Below, piece by piece: positions 17,777 to 26,005 of a stretch of DNA of 64,000 nt (position 1 is its first letter; every line of letters starts with the position of its first letter). A model generated the notes under the pieces. It had not been told where the DNA came from. It saw only the letters and a program-made list of their open reading frames with translations, and ran no database searches. Made by a program: the position numbers and the translations under genes. Source of the stretch: Pontibacillus halophilus JSM 076056 = DSM 19796 (GTDB taxonomy: Bacteria > Bacillota > Bacilli > Bacillales > BH030062); assembly GCF_000425205.1 (NCBI RefSeq), contig NZ_AULI01000001.1, positions 310,001 to 374,000 of the forward strand, written 5' to 3'.

Positions 17777-17805
17777 AGATTAGAACGGTTTCAATCTTTT
17801 GTCAA
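17777..17805 (-). promoter_or_regulatory. Promoter of IIA-antiterminator unit with embedded cre site
   Basis: Minus-strand TTGACA (17800-17805) and TAATCT (17777-17782) are 17 bases apart. TGAAACCGTTCTAA (17780-17793) within the spacer and -10 matches 13 of 14 cre consensus positions, so CcpA should block the promoter when preferred sugars are present. The remaining 17806-17984 holds no gene I can support. Confidence 0.7.
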
Positions 17806-17984
17806 GTTTATGCGACTGGCAGCTTGAACAAGACCCAATTTGCTTAGTTGCAGTATTCCCCTTCGTCCTCAGCAGGCAAACTACAAGATTGGTTATAAAG
17901 CGAATAGCGTTCCTCAGGACATACCATTAACATACCCATCTCCTGGTCATCCATGTATGAAAGAACGGGAAATCTTCGTTAATC

Positions 17985-18161
17985 TCATTCCCCTTCACTA
18001 ATTTCACTTTCCTTATCCCGACCTCTTAACTGGCACTCCGCACAAGTTTTCATTCCTTTCTCTTGTCTTGTGCGAAGCAATTGACCACATGTAGAACACT
18101 TCCCAAATTCATTCGGATTCGCTTGGCTCATACTAAACAATTCATGTTCAGGTCCTACCAT
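17985..18161 (-). CDS. Small zinc-ribbon protein
   Basis: 58 residues, with a CxxC pair 'KCSTCGQLL' (residues 21-29) and a second 'KTCAECQLR' (38-46), spaced as a four-cysteine zinc ribbon. The C-terminus is charged. The ATG at 18161 is preceded by GGGAG 10 bases away. It sits 49 bases downstream of the GNAT gene on the same strand and is probably co-transcribed. Function unknown; it could be an accessory or nucleic-acid-binding protein. Confidence 0.7.
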   Translation of the reverse strand: MVGPEHELFSMSQANPNEFGKCSTCGQLLRTRQEKGMKTCAECQLRGRDKESEISEGE

Positions 18162-18210
18162 TATTGCCACACTCCCTTTTATAACGGTATGTAGCCGAGA
18201 ATAGCCATTC

Positions 18211-19083
18211 CTAAACCTTGTCGACATGCTCATAGTCGAAACGAATGACGACCGATTCTCCAATGGGTTCATAACCAATATTCTGATACATGCGATTCGA
18301 ATAGATGTTGTCTTTATCCGTATATAAACAACAGAATTGATATCCACCTTGAAGCATCTCTTCTGACAAGGCAGTGACGGAAGCCGTTGCATATCCATTC
18401 TGCTTGTGTTTGTCTGGAGTGAACACCCCATTAACGGAACATCCATTCCGTGTTGAACGCGTTTGATTAATCATGGAAACAGGCTCCCCACCTACATGAA
18501 AGAGCCGAACACTCTCGCGCTCCACATATTTCTCCGCCATATATTGCGCTGTACCGTGATCAATTTGCTCGTTCGCTTGGTCTCCAAATTCAACTAACCA
18601 TTCTTTAATCAAATTTGAATGCGCTGGTGTTGCTTTCAGAAGCTCACCATCTACTCGGTTTAAATCTTGTCTCACACGGTTTAATACATAGACCCATTGG
18701 TTCATATGAATGGTTGAAGTCGCTCTCAGTTCTTTGCACCACCGCTGTGCAAAGCGCTCCACATTCTTCGGATCCCCGATTACAGAGCCGACCGGCAAGT
18801 TGTTCGCCTTAAAGTAAAGAACAAGTTCCTCAATTTCGTTTTCTGTTAGTTCGTCGTTTGTTGCCATGATCCAGAAGGATGGCTTCGTGCGCATAAGAAT
18901 GCATCGCTTGATCCCACGGGTCGAAAGGTGACCTAGAAAGGGTTGGATATCAAGTGCGGAAGCGTCGTGATTTATACTCATCGCAACTCCCATCGGCAAA
19001 TTGTGCAATGCTTCATTCACTAGAAAGAATGGTTCAACTTCAGATAGAAACTGATTCGGGCAATTGTATGTGAAGACCGTCAT
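18211..19083 (-). CDS. GNAT family N-acetyltransferase
   Basis: 290 residues. The C-terminal half has the acetyl-CoA-binding pattern of the GCN5 fold ('VFTPDKHKQNGYATASVTAL' near 220-240, followed by 'MYQNIGYEPIGE'). The N-terminal half is a degenerate GNAT-like region with 'FWIMATNDELTENEIEELV'. The ATG at 19083 has GGAGGAG 7-13 bases upstream; longer frames to 19284 lack a Shine-Dalgarno and run through non-coding-looking sequence. The substrate is unknown. Divergent from the coat gene. Confidence 0.85.
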   Translation of the reverse strand: MTVFTYNCPNQFLSEVEPFFLVNEALHNLPMGVAMSINHDASALDIQPFLGHLSTRGIKRCILMRTKPSFWIMATNDELTENEIEELVLYFKANNLPVGSVIGDPKNVERFAQRWCKELRATSTIHMNQWVYVLNRVRQDLNRVDGELLKATPAHSNLIKEWLVEFGDQANEQIDHGTAQYMAEKYVERESVRLFHVGGEPVSMINQTRSTRNGCSVNGVFTPDKHKQNGYATASVTALSEEMLQGGYQFCCLYTDKDNIYSNRMYQNIGYEPIGESVVIRFDYEHVDKV

Positions 19084-19320
19084 CCTATCTCCTCCTAACA
19101 GGCATCCTATAGTAGTTAAATTAGAAACACATGCGACATCTCTATTAATTACCCATTTTCTACCTATCCTCGTCATATTCCTGCCTTCTATACAGTTGTC
19201 CCTGATGAAAATGCATATTTCGCTAAATAAGGACAAATCCCTCATACAATAAGCGGCATATCTCCATAGATTGTTAGTAAGCAATGACTAATCAACTACA
19301 CCATTTATAAGGAGTGTTTC

Positions 19321-19839
19321 ATGATGAGTTGTAAAAACGAGCGCTGCGTATGCGAGAAGGTGCGCTTAATCGCAGATGCGCAAGACCAAGTGAACGACCA
19401 CTGTTGCACATCGAGCTGTGAGCGTTCAATTGATGAATTGTTGAGCCCAACCTCTAGTGACAAGAACACCATCCCGTTCCTCTTACTATGCGGATGTGAA
19501 AGCAAGTTCCCAGGGAAACCTTTCTTCGGTACTGGCGTGAAAGTAGATGACGGATGCTTCAAAACCGTTCATTCCCCATTCTTCCGTGTGAAGAAATTTG
19601 TAGAAGGCACAGAATGTTGCGCCATCTTAGAGTTGCTATTCCCACACGATAGAAGTGATTGTAAGCACCGTGGCTTCCGACGCTTTGCTCGCTCAGGAAT
19701 CTGCCTAGAAGTCGACCTTAGCTGCTTTACTGGTATCACATGTTTCCCTGCCGTGAACGCCGACAACAGCAACACGATGAGAGGCTGTGATTTAGACGCA
19801 GCTATGGACCTAATCGAAGACATGAGAGACGACTTGTAA
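19321..19839 (+). CDS. Spore coat protein of the CotY/CotZ family
   Basis: 172 residues, cysteine-rich (about 17 Cys), with the CotY/CotZ/ExsY pattern 'CVCEKVRLIADAQD', 'CCTSSCERSID', 'TIPFLLLCGCESKF' and 'SGICLEVDLSCFTGITCFPA'. Such proteins crosslink through disulfides to build the outer coat or exosporium crust. AAGGAG precedes the ATG. CATACAATA at 19243-19251, 70 bases upstream, fits the SigK -10 consensus CATANNNTA, but I see no good -35. Presence of this gene supports an endospore former. Confidence 0.92.
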   Translation: MMSCKNERCVCEKVRLIADAQDQVNDHCCTSSCERSIDELLSPTSSDKNTIPFLLLCGCESKFPGKPFFGTGVKVDDGCFKTVHSPFFRVKKFVEGTECCAILELLFPHDRSDCKHRGFRRFARSGICLEVDLSCFTGITCFPAVNADNSNTMRGCDLDAAMDLIEDMRDDL

Positions 19840-19843
19840 AAAA

Positions 19844-19877
19844 AAAGACTCCCTTGCTTTAGATGCTAGGGGGTCTT
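19844..19877 (+). terminator. Terminator after coat protein gene
   Basis: AAAGACTCCCT pairs with AGGGGGTCTTT (one G-T wobble), right after the stop codon. Confidence 0.75.
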
Positions 19878-19921
19878 TCCAACTTCTAGAGAAATCCCGT
19901 GTTTTTCTGCAAGCTTGTTTT

Positions 19922-20048
19922 GTGTGGGTCGTGCGGGCGAATACCACTCGCTTTCCGCGGACGAACGCCCGAGCCTCCTCGTGAAAACCCACACTGCGGG
20001 GTCTCGGACCGCCCGTTTTTCCGCAGGAGTCTCCTGGTATTAGCCCGC
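19922..20048. repeat. GC-rich structured intergenic repeat
   Basis: About 127 bases, much richer in G+C than the surroundings. The outer arms GCGGGC-G-AATACCA (19933-19946) and TGGTATT-A-GCCCGC (20035-20048) are complementary with one internal mismatch. A second inverted pair is GTGTGGGT (19922-19929) with ACCCACAC (19987-19994). The core, with 'CTTTCCGCGG', 'GAGCCTCCTCG', 'GCGGGGTCTC' and 'CCGCAGGAGTCTC', looks like a dispersed repeat common between genes in Bacillaceae. It lies between the terminators of two convergent genes. Open frames through it are spurious. Confidence 0.65.
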
Positions 20049-20055
20049 CCTTCAC

Positions 20056-20094
20056 CTAAAAAAACTCCCTTGCTATACACGCAAGGGAGTCTTT
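20056..20094 (-). terminator. Terminator after thioesterase gene
   Basis: Minus strand AGACTCCCTTGCG and CGCAAGGGAG-type arms (perfect ACTCCCTTGC / GCAAGGGAGT) followed by seven T. Confidence 0.85.
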
Positions 20095-20096
20095 CT

Positions 20097-20618
20097 CTAA
20101 CCTTTTCTATGCCACGGAAATTCTGTTCCAAATCGTTTCGAGAACTCTTTTGATTCGTCACGACGCTCTTTACGTTGCTGTGCTCGACGAGGTGCGCCTT
20201 CATGTAACCATATTTCTTCTTCCGTTTCTGGTTTCACACAAGGAACAGAAACTGGTTTACTATTCTCGTCAACCGCTACCATAGTTAGGAACGCAGTCGC
20301 GCAAATATGTCGTTCACCTGTTAATAAGTCTTCCGTAATGGCTTTAACGAACACTTCCATAGACGTTGTTCTTGTATACGTTACGAAAGCTTCTAAACAA
20401 ATGGCATGTCCTTGGTAAATCGGGTGGAGAAAATCGACCGAATCTGTAGATGCCGTGACGACATTCCTTCTAGCATGACGCGTAGCTGCAATAGCTGCTA
20501 CATCATCCATGTACGCCATTAGACGTCCACCAAAGAGAGTACCATGGTTGTTCGTATCAGACGGGAGTACATGAGAATTCTTAATGACCAATGAATCTAC
20601 ACAACGTTTATCTTCCAT
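20097..20618 (-). CDS. Acyl-CoA thioesterase, hotdog fold
   Basis: 173 residues, with the hotdog active-site region 'SDTNNHGTLFGGRLMAYMD' near residues 20-38 and 'ASTDSVDFLHPIYQG' near 60, as in YkhA/BFIT-type acyl-CoA hydrolases. These cleave fatty acyl-CoA to free acid and CoA in the cytoplasm. The C-terminal 35 residues are charged (Arg/Glu-rich). ATG 20618 has GGAGG 10 bases upstream; an in-frame ATG 39 bases earlier lacks one. Confidence 0.88.
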   Translation of the reverse strand: MEDKRCVDSLVIKNSHVLPSDTNNHGTLFGGRLMAYMDDVAAIAATRHARRNVVTASTDSVDFLHPIYQGHAICLEAFVTYTRTTSMEVFVKAITEDLLTGERHICATAFLTMVAVDENSKPVSVPCVKPETEEEIWLHEGAPRRAQQRKERRDESKEFSKRFGTEFPWHRKG

Positions 20619-20749
20619 CTTGTTCCATCCTCCAATGCATCGTTCATCGTTGTACATAAGATTATTTGCATGATGTCATGAAAAACTTAACTATCTAATG
20701 TTATTCTATATTAAATTTCCTGCACACACAGAGTTTAAACAAAATGAAA

Positions 20750-22654
20750 TTAAGAATTTTGTTCTTCTACGATGGCAGACAGCTCTTCCCATCGCTCCAT
20801 CGTACGTTCTAGTTGCTCCTCAACTTGCTGTTGCTCATCAAATAATTCTTGCGCCTTCACGGCATCGCTACCTGTCTCCGTAATCTCATGCTGGATCTCT
20901 TCATAGCGTAATTCAAGTTGTTCAATCTCATCCTCAATCGTATTCCATTCCTGTTGCTCTTTATAGGAAAGTTTACGCTTTCGGTTTCGATGATGAGGAG
21001 ATTCTTTTCGTTCTTCCTTCGCCTGTTGACGCTGAAAGGCCAATGCTTGTTGGTCTTCTTCTCGTTTCACATCCATATACTCGGAATAATTGCCCTGGAA
21101 CCGTCTTGTCTGGCCATTGCCCTCGAATGCAATCAAGTGATCCGTTACCTTATCAAGGAAGTATCGGTCGTGAGAAATGGTAATCACAACGCCTGGGAAT
21201 GCATCCAAATAGCTCTCAAGTACGGATAGCGTTTGCGTATCCAAGTCGTTCGTCGGCTCATCGAGGAAGAGTACGTTCGGTTCCTGCATTAATACGCGCA
21301 GTAAGTACAAACGTTTACGTTCTCCCCCTGATAATTTAGAAATATAGGACCACTGCATCGAACGAGGAAACATAAACTTCTCAAGCATCTGCTCAGCCGT
21401 AATCTGATCCCCTTCCGCGGTATACACCACTTCAGCTTCCTCTTTAATGTATTCAATAACGCGTAAATTCTCATCCATATCACGATGGTCTTGTGTGTAG
21501 TATCCGATCTTAACCGTTTGACCCACACGAATTTCCCCATCATCTGGCTCTATACGGCCTGCCATCATATTAAGTAGAGTCGTCTTTCCACTTCCATTCG
21601 GACCAATGATACCTAGACGCTCTCCCGGTGTCACCAAATAGGAGAAGCCTTGAATAATACGAGAACCGTCGAATGATTTCGACACGTCTTCAAGTTCAAT
21701 TACATCGTTCCCAAGACGTGTAGAACCGATAGCAATTTCAACGGAATCCTCAGAAGTTTGGAACGATTTCTCTTTCAACTCTTCTGCACGTTCTTTTCGC
21801 GCTTTTTGCTTCGTCCCTCTAGCCTTCGGGCCTCGTTGCAGCCATGCTAATTCACGCTTCAGAAGGTTTTGATGCTTCTGCTCTTCCTGGCGTTCTTGTT
21901 CTTCACGTTCTGCTTTCTTATATAGGAAAGTCTCATAGTTTCCTTCGTATGAATACAAGTTCCCCTTATCCAGTTCAAAGATTGTGTTCGTAACACGATT
22001 AAGGAAGTAACGATCGTGAGTCACAACAATAAGCGAACCCCGATACTGGGCTAAGAAACTCTCGAGCCATTCTATTGTTTCATTGTCTAAATGGTTCGTT
22101 GGCTCATCTAAGATAAGCAAATCCGCTGGTTGTATAAGCGCTTTTGCAATGGCCACTCGCTTCTTTTGGCCTCCTGATAGTTCTCCAACCTTTTGGCCAT
22201 ACGTAGAGATGCCTAGTTGGGTGAGCACCGTTTTAGCGACGGTGTTTGCATCCCACGCATCTGTTTCATCCATACGTTGCTGCGAACGAAACAAAGCCTC
22301 TTGCATTCGTTCGTCTTCTGGTGCTTGCTCTAACTCTTTCAATGATTGTTCATACTGTCTCATGACACGCATGATTTCGGAATCGCCATAATAGATTTGT
22401 TCAAGCACCGTCAACTCATCGTCTAGTTCCGGCTCTTGCGGGGAATATTCAATATGAAACTGCTTAGCGTGGTCAATTTCACCACGTTCTGGAGTATCTA
22501 CTCCAGCAATAATCTTCAATAAAGAGGACTTACCAGTGCCATTCACACCAATTAATCCAATCCGTTGATTTCGTTCAATATGAAATGAGATTTCGTTAAA
22601 TAACGTTTTATCTCCGTACGATTGATACAACTGCTGTGCAGACAATATACTCAT
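20750..22654 (-). CDS. ABC-F family ATPase (Uup/YfmR type)
   Basis: 634 residues, with two ABC ATPase domains in one chain and no membrane segment. Walker A motifs are 'GVNGTGKSS' (near 36) and 'GPNGSGKTT' (near 350). ABC signatures are 'LSGGQKKR' and 'LSGGERKR'. Walker B is followed by 'DEPTNHLDN' and 'DEPTNDLDT'. The interdomain linker is Glu/Lys-rich ('RGPKARGTKQKARKERAEEL'), and a C-terminal coiled coil begins about residue 540. This matches Uup/YfmR translation factors, which relieve stalled ribosomes. AAAGGTGA precedes the ATG. Confidence 0.92.
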   Translation of the reverse strand: MSILSAQQLYQSYGDKTLFNEISFHIERNQRIGLIGVNGTGKSSLLKIIAGVDTPERGEIDHAKQFHIEYSPQEPELDDELTVLEQIYYGDSEIMRVMRQYEQSLKELEQAPEDERMQEALFRSQQRMDETDAWDANTVAKTVLTQLGISTYGQKVGELSGGQKKRVAIAKALIQPADLLILDEPTNHLDNETIEWLESFLAQYRGSLIVVTHDRYFLNRVTNTIFELDKGNLYSYEGNYETFLYKKAEREEQERQEEQKHQNLLKRELAWLQRGPKARGTKQKARKERAEELKEKSFQTSEDSVEIAIGSTRLGNDVIELEDVSKSFDGSRIIQGFSYLVTPGERLGIIGPNGSGKTTLLNMMAGRIEPDDGEIRVGQTVKIGYYTQDHRDMDENLRVIEYIKEEAEVVYTAEGDQITAEQMLEKFMFPRSMQWSYISKLSGGERKRLYLLRVLMQEPNVLFLDEPTNDLDTQTLSVLESYLDAFPGVVITISHDRYFLDKVTDHLIAFEGNGQTRRFQGNYSEYMDVKREEDQQALAFQRQQAKEERKESPHHRNRKRKLSYKEQQEWNTIEDEIEQLELRYEEIQHEITETGSDAVKAQELFDEQQQVEEQLERTMERWEELSAIVEEQNS

Positions 22655-22872
22655 CTACAAACTCACCTTTCTTCCTGCGAACTCGTCGGTATGTTCTCCT
22701 ATCATAACAGTTTCGCTCTCCTTTGTAACAGGAACGAGCCAAACTAGCCTTTTGGCTACCTTCGTTACATTTACATAATCTTAACTAACCTAAACCTTCA
22801 CACCTTTTTCGATTTCAGATACTATTTATGTAGCAAGACAAAAGTCCTGCCCACTTTGGAAGGAATGTTTCT

Positions 22873-23841
22873 ATGCTTACCTATATTGGAGAAATAGCTG
22901 AGAAAGTCCCCTTCATACATAAATGCAAGTTCAGCTCTGACGTGAATGTCATATTCGAATCAAGCCGTAAGCTAGAAGGTGTTGTCATCCATGATGATGA
23001 CGATAAGATTGTCGGCCTTGTCATGAAGGTGAAATTCTATCAAAAACTTGCCGGGAAGTATGGATTTGATTTATTCATGGGGCGACCTGTTGAACTCGTA
23101 ATGGACGACCAACCCCTTGTAATTGATTATTTCACCCCGATTACAGATGTGAGTACGTTAGCTGTAGAGCGGGAACAAGACAATATGTATGACTATGTGA
23201 TTATTGAGAAAGACAGTCATTTCTATGGGATTGTCAGTATAAAGGATCTGCTTCAAACGTTCGCCGAAATTCAAACGTATATGGCCCGCTACTCCAACCC
23301 CCTAACCGGATTGCCTGGGAATACGCTTATTGAAGAGCAACTTACGAACATCCTCCAACGAGCACAGTATAGTGTTCTCTACTTTGACTTGAATCACTTC
23401 AAGACATACAACGACACATATGGATTCAAACAAGGCGATTGCCTGCTTCGGGAAACAGCGAGTTTACTACAGAAGCGGGTTGGAAATGAAAACGGTTCCT
23501 TTCTTGGGCACATTGGTGGTGATGATTTCATCGGTATTCTTCCTCATCACAATTTCAAACACTATTGCGAATGCATCATCCATGATTTCTCTAAACTTGT
23601 TCATACGTTTTACCGGAAAGATGATTTAAAACGTGGGTACTTATTTGCCAAGAATCGCAACAACGAATTTGTCAGAACACCGCTCGTCTCGATTGCCATC
23701 GCCGTGATTACAAACCGAAGATCAACGTATGAGACGAGCGATGAATTAAGTGAGCTCGCGTCTTCTATTAAAGCGCTATGTAAGCAATATCCACATAGTT
23801 ACTATATCGCAGACGCACCTAAGACACTTACATACATGTAA
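22873..23841 (+). CDS. CBS-pair/GGDEF domain protein, probable diguanylate cyclase
   Basis: 322 residues. The N-terminal 140 residues look like paired CBS modules ('LEGVVIHDDDDKIVGLVMK', 'HFYGIVSIKDLLQTF'). A GGDEF domain follows from about 145 ('NPLTGLPGN', 'VLYFDLNHFKTYNDTYGF'). The signature reads 'GGDDF' (about 215-219) instead of GGDEF or GGEEF, and an insertion of about 25 residues follows. GGDEF proteins make c-di-GMP from GTP; Asp in place of Glu keeps an acidic residue, so activity is possible but uncertain. AAGGA precedes the ATG. It may be an opposing partner to the EAL protein at 44713. Confidence 0.85.
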   Translation: MLTYIGEIAEKVPFIHKCKFSSDVNVIFESSRKLEGVVIHDDDDKIVGLVMKVKFYQKLAGKYGFDLFMGRPVELVMDDQPLVIDYFTPITDVSTLAVEREQDNMYDYVIIEKDSHFYGIVSIKDLLQTFAEIQTYMARYSNPLTGLPGNTLIEEQLTNILQRAQYSVLYFDLNHFKTYNDTYGFKQGDCLLRETASLLQKRVGNENGSFLGHIGGDDFIGILPHHNFKHYCECIIHDFSKLVHTFYRKDDLKRGYLFAKNRNNEFVRTPLVSIAIAVITNRRSTYETSDELSELASSIKALCKQYPHSYYIADAPKTLTYM

Positions 23842-23957
23842 GCAAATCAATTCACGCTCCTGATTCAGTATGATATAACGTACATGTAACCCATTCATAT
23901 GAATGAGTACTTGCGGTCATACTAGACTGAATTTGATTCCAATTAGGAGGATGAATG

Positions 23958-24623
23958 ATGAGTACAAAACGCGTTCTTATGGTCGTAACTAACCACACAG
24001 AAATTACAGCTGACCACAAAACAGGACTTTGGCTTGAGGAGTTTGCAGTACCTTACAACTTACTTAAGGCTGAAGGATACGACGTGAAAGTCACAAGTAT
24101 TCAAGGCGGTAAGGTAGCGCTTGACCCAAATAGCATTCCTGAAGAACAGAATGAAGAATGGGCAGAAGCAGAAAAAGAACTAGAAAATACAGCACAACTA
24201 TCGAAAGAAGATGCACAAGGATTCGAGGGTATTTTCCTTCCAGGTGGACATGGTACAATGTTCGACTTCCCTGAGAGCGAAACCTTGCAATATGTACTTC
24301 AACACTTTGCCGAAGACCAAAAAGCAATCGGCTCTGTCTGCCACGGTCCATCTGGTCTTGTAAACGCAACGTACAAAGACGGCACTCCGATCGTTAAAGG
24401 CAAGAAAGTGAGCGGATTTACAGATTCTGAAGAACAAGACATGGGACTTGTTGAGAATATGCCGTTCCTTCTAGAGACGAAACTACGTGAGAAAGGCGCA
24501 CTCTTCCAAGCAGGAGACAACTGGGCCGTTCATGCTGTACGCGATGGTAAGCTAGCTACAGGTCAAAACCCTCAATCTAGTGAAGCAACAGCTAAACACT
24601 TTATCGATGCTTTAAACGAATAA
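23958..24623 (+). CDS. DJ-1/PfpI family protein (Hsp31-like)
   Basis: 221 residues, with the nucleophile elbow 'IGSVCHGPSGLV' (Cys near 118), 'FLPGGHGTMFDF' near 95 and an early 'GLWLEEFAVPY' typical of the Hsp31/YDR533C group. Members are glyoxalase-like or protein-repair enzymes in the cytosol. GGAGG is 4 bases from ATG 23955 and 7 from ATG 23958; I prefer the latter. Monocistronic, with a shared downstream terminator. Confidence 0.88.
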   Translation: MSTKRVLMVVTNHTEITADHKTGLWLEEFAVPYNLLKAEGYDVKVTSIQGGKVALDPNSIPEEQNEEWAEAEKELENTAQLSKEDAQGFEGIFLPGGHGTMFDFPESETLQYVLQHFAEDQKAIGSVCHGPSGLVNATYKDGTPIVKGKKVSGFTDSEEQDMGLVENMPFLLETKLREKGALFQAGDNWAVHAVRDGKLATGQNPQSSEATAKHFIDALNE

Positions 24624-24633
24624 CACAATAAAT

Positions 24634-24671
24634 AGAGCGCAGTCGTACGTTATTCCGTACGACTGCGCTCT
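24634..24671. terminator. Bidirectional terminator overlapping the end of cssS
   Basis: AGAGCGCAGTCGTACG pairs perfectly with CGTACGACTGCGCTCT around a 6-base loop. The right arm is also coding sequence for the last residues of the kinase on the minus strand. Confidence 0.85.
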
Positions 24672-26005
24672 TCTTTAACGATTGGGAAAGAAAGCTGAAA
24701 TACAGCCCCCTCTTTATTATTAAAGGCTTCAATACGCCCTTGGCTTCGTTCAACAATCGCTCTTGAAATAGCAAGCCCAAGACCTGTTTCTCCATCTTTC
24801 CCTTTCATAAATCGATGGAACAATTGATGCATGACGTCTTCTGATATTCCATCTCCGTCATCTTGAATTTGAAATACAATCCATTCCTTTCTACGAAACG
24901 TCGATAGCTCAACGTACGTCGTAGCATGGCGAATGCCGTTCGTCACAACATTCATTAAAGCTTGTAGAAGTTTCTCCTCATCTACAGAAAGCGAAAGTTC
25001 CTCATCCACACGAAGAAGAAGAGAAATGCCCTTTTCATTTGCAACTGGTACGACACGCTCCTCTGTTCGTTGAAGCAGTTCTACGTTCGTCATAATGGTC
25101 GGGTGATACAAATCTTCCTCACTGTCGAGTTTCGCGAGGAGAATAATTTCATTAACAATCTTCTTCAGCCGCTCACTTTCGTTTACGATAACCGTTAGCC
25201 CGCGGTCTGCGCTGTCTTCTGTAAATATTCCATCCCGAATCCCTTCCGCATACCCTTGAATGGACATTAAAGGGGTCTTCAGTTCGTGGGAAGCGTTTTG
25301 GAAGAATTGCTTTTGAGTTCGAATATAGCGTTCCAATTCTTGTGCCATATCCATGACTGTCTGCTCTACTTCTCCGATTTCCCCACTTGCTCCAATCTTC
25401 TCCACAGCCGTGAATTGACGCTTTTCAATTTTCTTCAACTCTTTCTTCAACTTCGTTAGCGGGGTGACAAAGCGTTTCGTCAGTAGATAACTAAAGGCAA
25501 TTGCCACTGCTATCCCGATAAGAAAGACAAATGCCATCCTTCCAGCAAAGAGAGCCTGAAGAGAACGAAGCTGTTCAATTGGCGTAGCGAGAACCATCAC
25601 ATACTTTTGACTCCTCGTCTGGTATGTCAATGGAGATATGACGAAGTCACCTTCCTCACTCTCATACAACCCTCCTAATCCTACATTCGATTGTATATCT
25701 CCTGCAATTTGTTGAGCGACATCACGCTCAAGCGTTGTGGGTTGCACAATTTGTTCATTCTGGATGTCATAGAACATCAGCTGAAATTCGTTGTCCTGTA
25801 TAAGTCGGGCAAACTGTTCATTACGAGCGAAATAGTTCTCTTCATTAATGATGTTCACAAGTAGTTGCCCTTTTAAGTTTAATTCCTTACGCTCTTCTTC
25901 GACTAAGATATCAAAGAGAAGCGTGTAGACAAAGAAGGCCGTTGCCGACATGATAATGACTAATAAGGCGGTAAAAGCCGCATTCAACTGGTAGAGTAAT
26001 TTCAT
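24650..26005 (-). CDS. cssS: Sensor histidine kinase, CssS-like
   Basis: 451 residues, the same length as B. subtilis CssS. A first membrane helix (about 8-32) is followed by an extracytoplasmic domain (about 33-165), a second helix (about 168-190), HAMP, a HisKA domain with the phospho-acceptor 'ASHELKTPLMSIQGYAEG' (His near 247) and HATPase_c ('NVVTNGIRHA', 'DDGDGISE', 'GLGLAISRAI'). It overlaps the regulator gene by ATGA. Placement beside an HtrB-like protease and PrsA-like foldase supports sensing of misfolded secreted protein. Confidence 0.88.
   Translation of the reverse strand: MKLLYQLNAAFTALLVIIMSATAFFVYTLLFDILVEEERKELNLKGQLLVNIINEENYFARNEQFARLIQDNEFQLMFYDIQNEQIVQPTTLERDVAQQIAGDIQSNVGLGGLYESEEGDFVISPLTYQTRSQKYVMVLATPIEQLRSLQALFAGRMAFVFLIGIAVAIAFSYLLTKRFVTPLTKLKKELKKIEKRQFTAVEKIGASGEIGEVEQTVMDMAQELERYIRTQKQFFQNASHELKTPLMSIQGYAEGIRDGIFTEDSADRGLTVIVNESERLKKIVNEIILLAKLDSEEDLYHPTIMTNVELLQRTEERVVPVANEKGISLLLRVDEELSLSVDEEKLLQALMNVVTNGIRHATTYVELSTFRRKEWIVFQIQDDGDGISEDVMHQLFHRFMKGKDGETGLGLAISRAIVERSQGRIEAFNNKEGAVFQLSFPIVKEERSRTE

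Noticed and set aside
17844-17954. 36-codon acidic frame on the minus strand after the zinc-ribbon gene
   Set aside because: Composition looks possible but there is no Shine-Dalgarno before the ATG and no recognisable similarity.
18162-18446. Upstream extension of the zinc-ribbon protein into the GNAT gene
   Set aside because: The extension overlaps the GNAT coding region in another frame; the ATG at 18161 has its own GGGAG and begins the conserved-looking part.
19084-19284. N-terminal extension of the GNAT protein by 67 residues
   Set aside because: No ribosome site, and GGAGGAG directly precedes the internal ATG at 19083.
19810-20203. Overlapping open frames on both strands through the GC-rich repeat
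   Set aside because: They run through terminators and the structured repeat, lack ribosome sites and give Arg/Pro-rich low-complexity products; explained by the repeat's composition.
22736-22757. Small AGCCAAA / TTTGGCT hairpin between the ABC-F and GGDEF genes
   Set aside because: It lies upstream of both divergent genes and has no T-run, so it is not a terminator; no operator family recognised.
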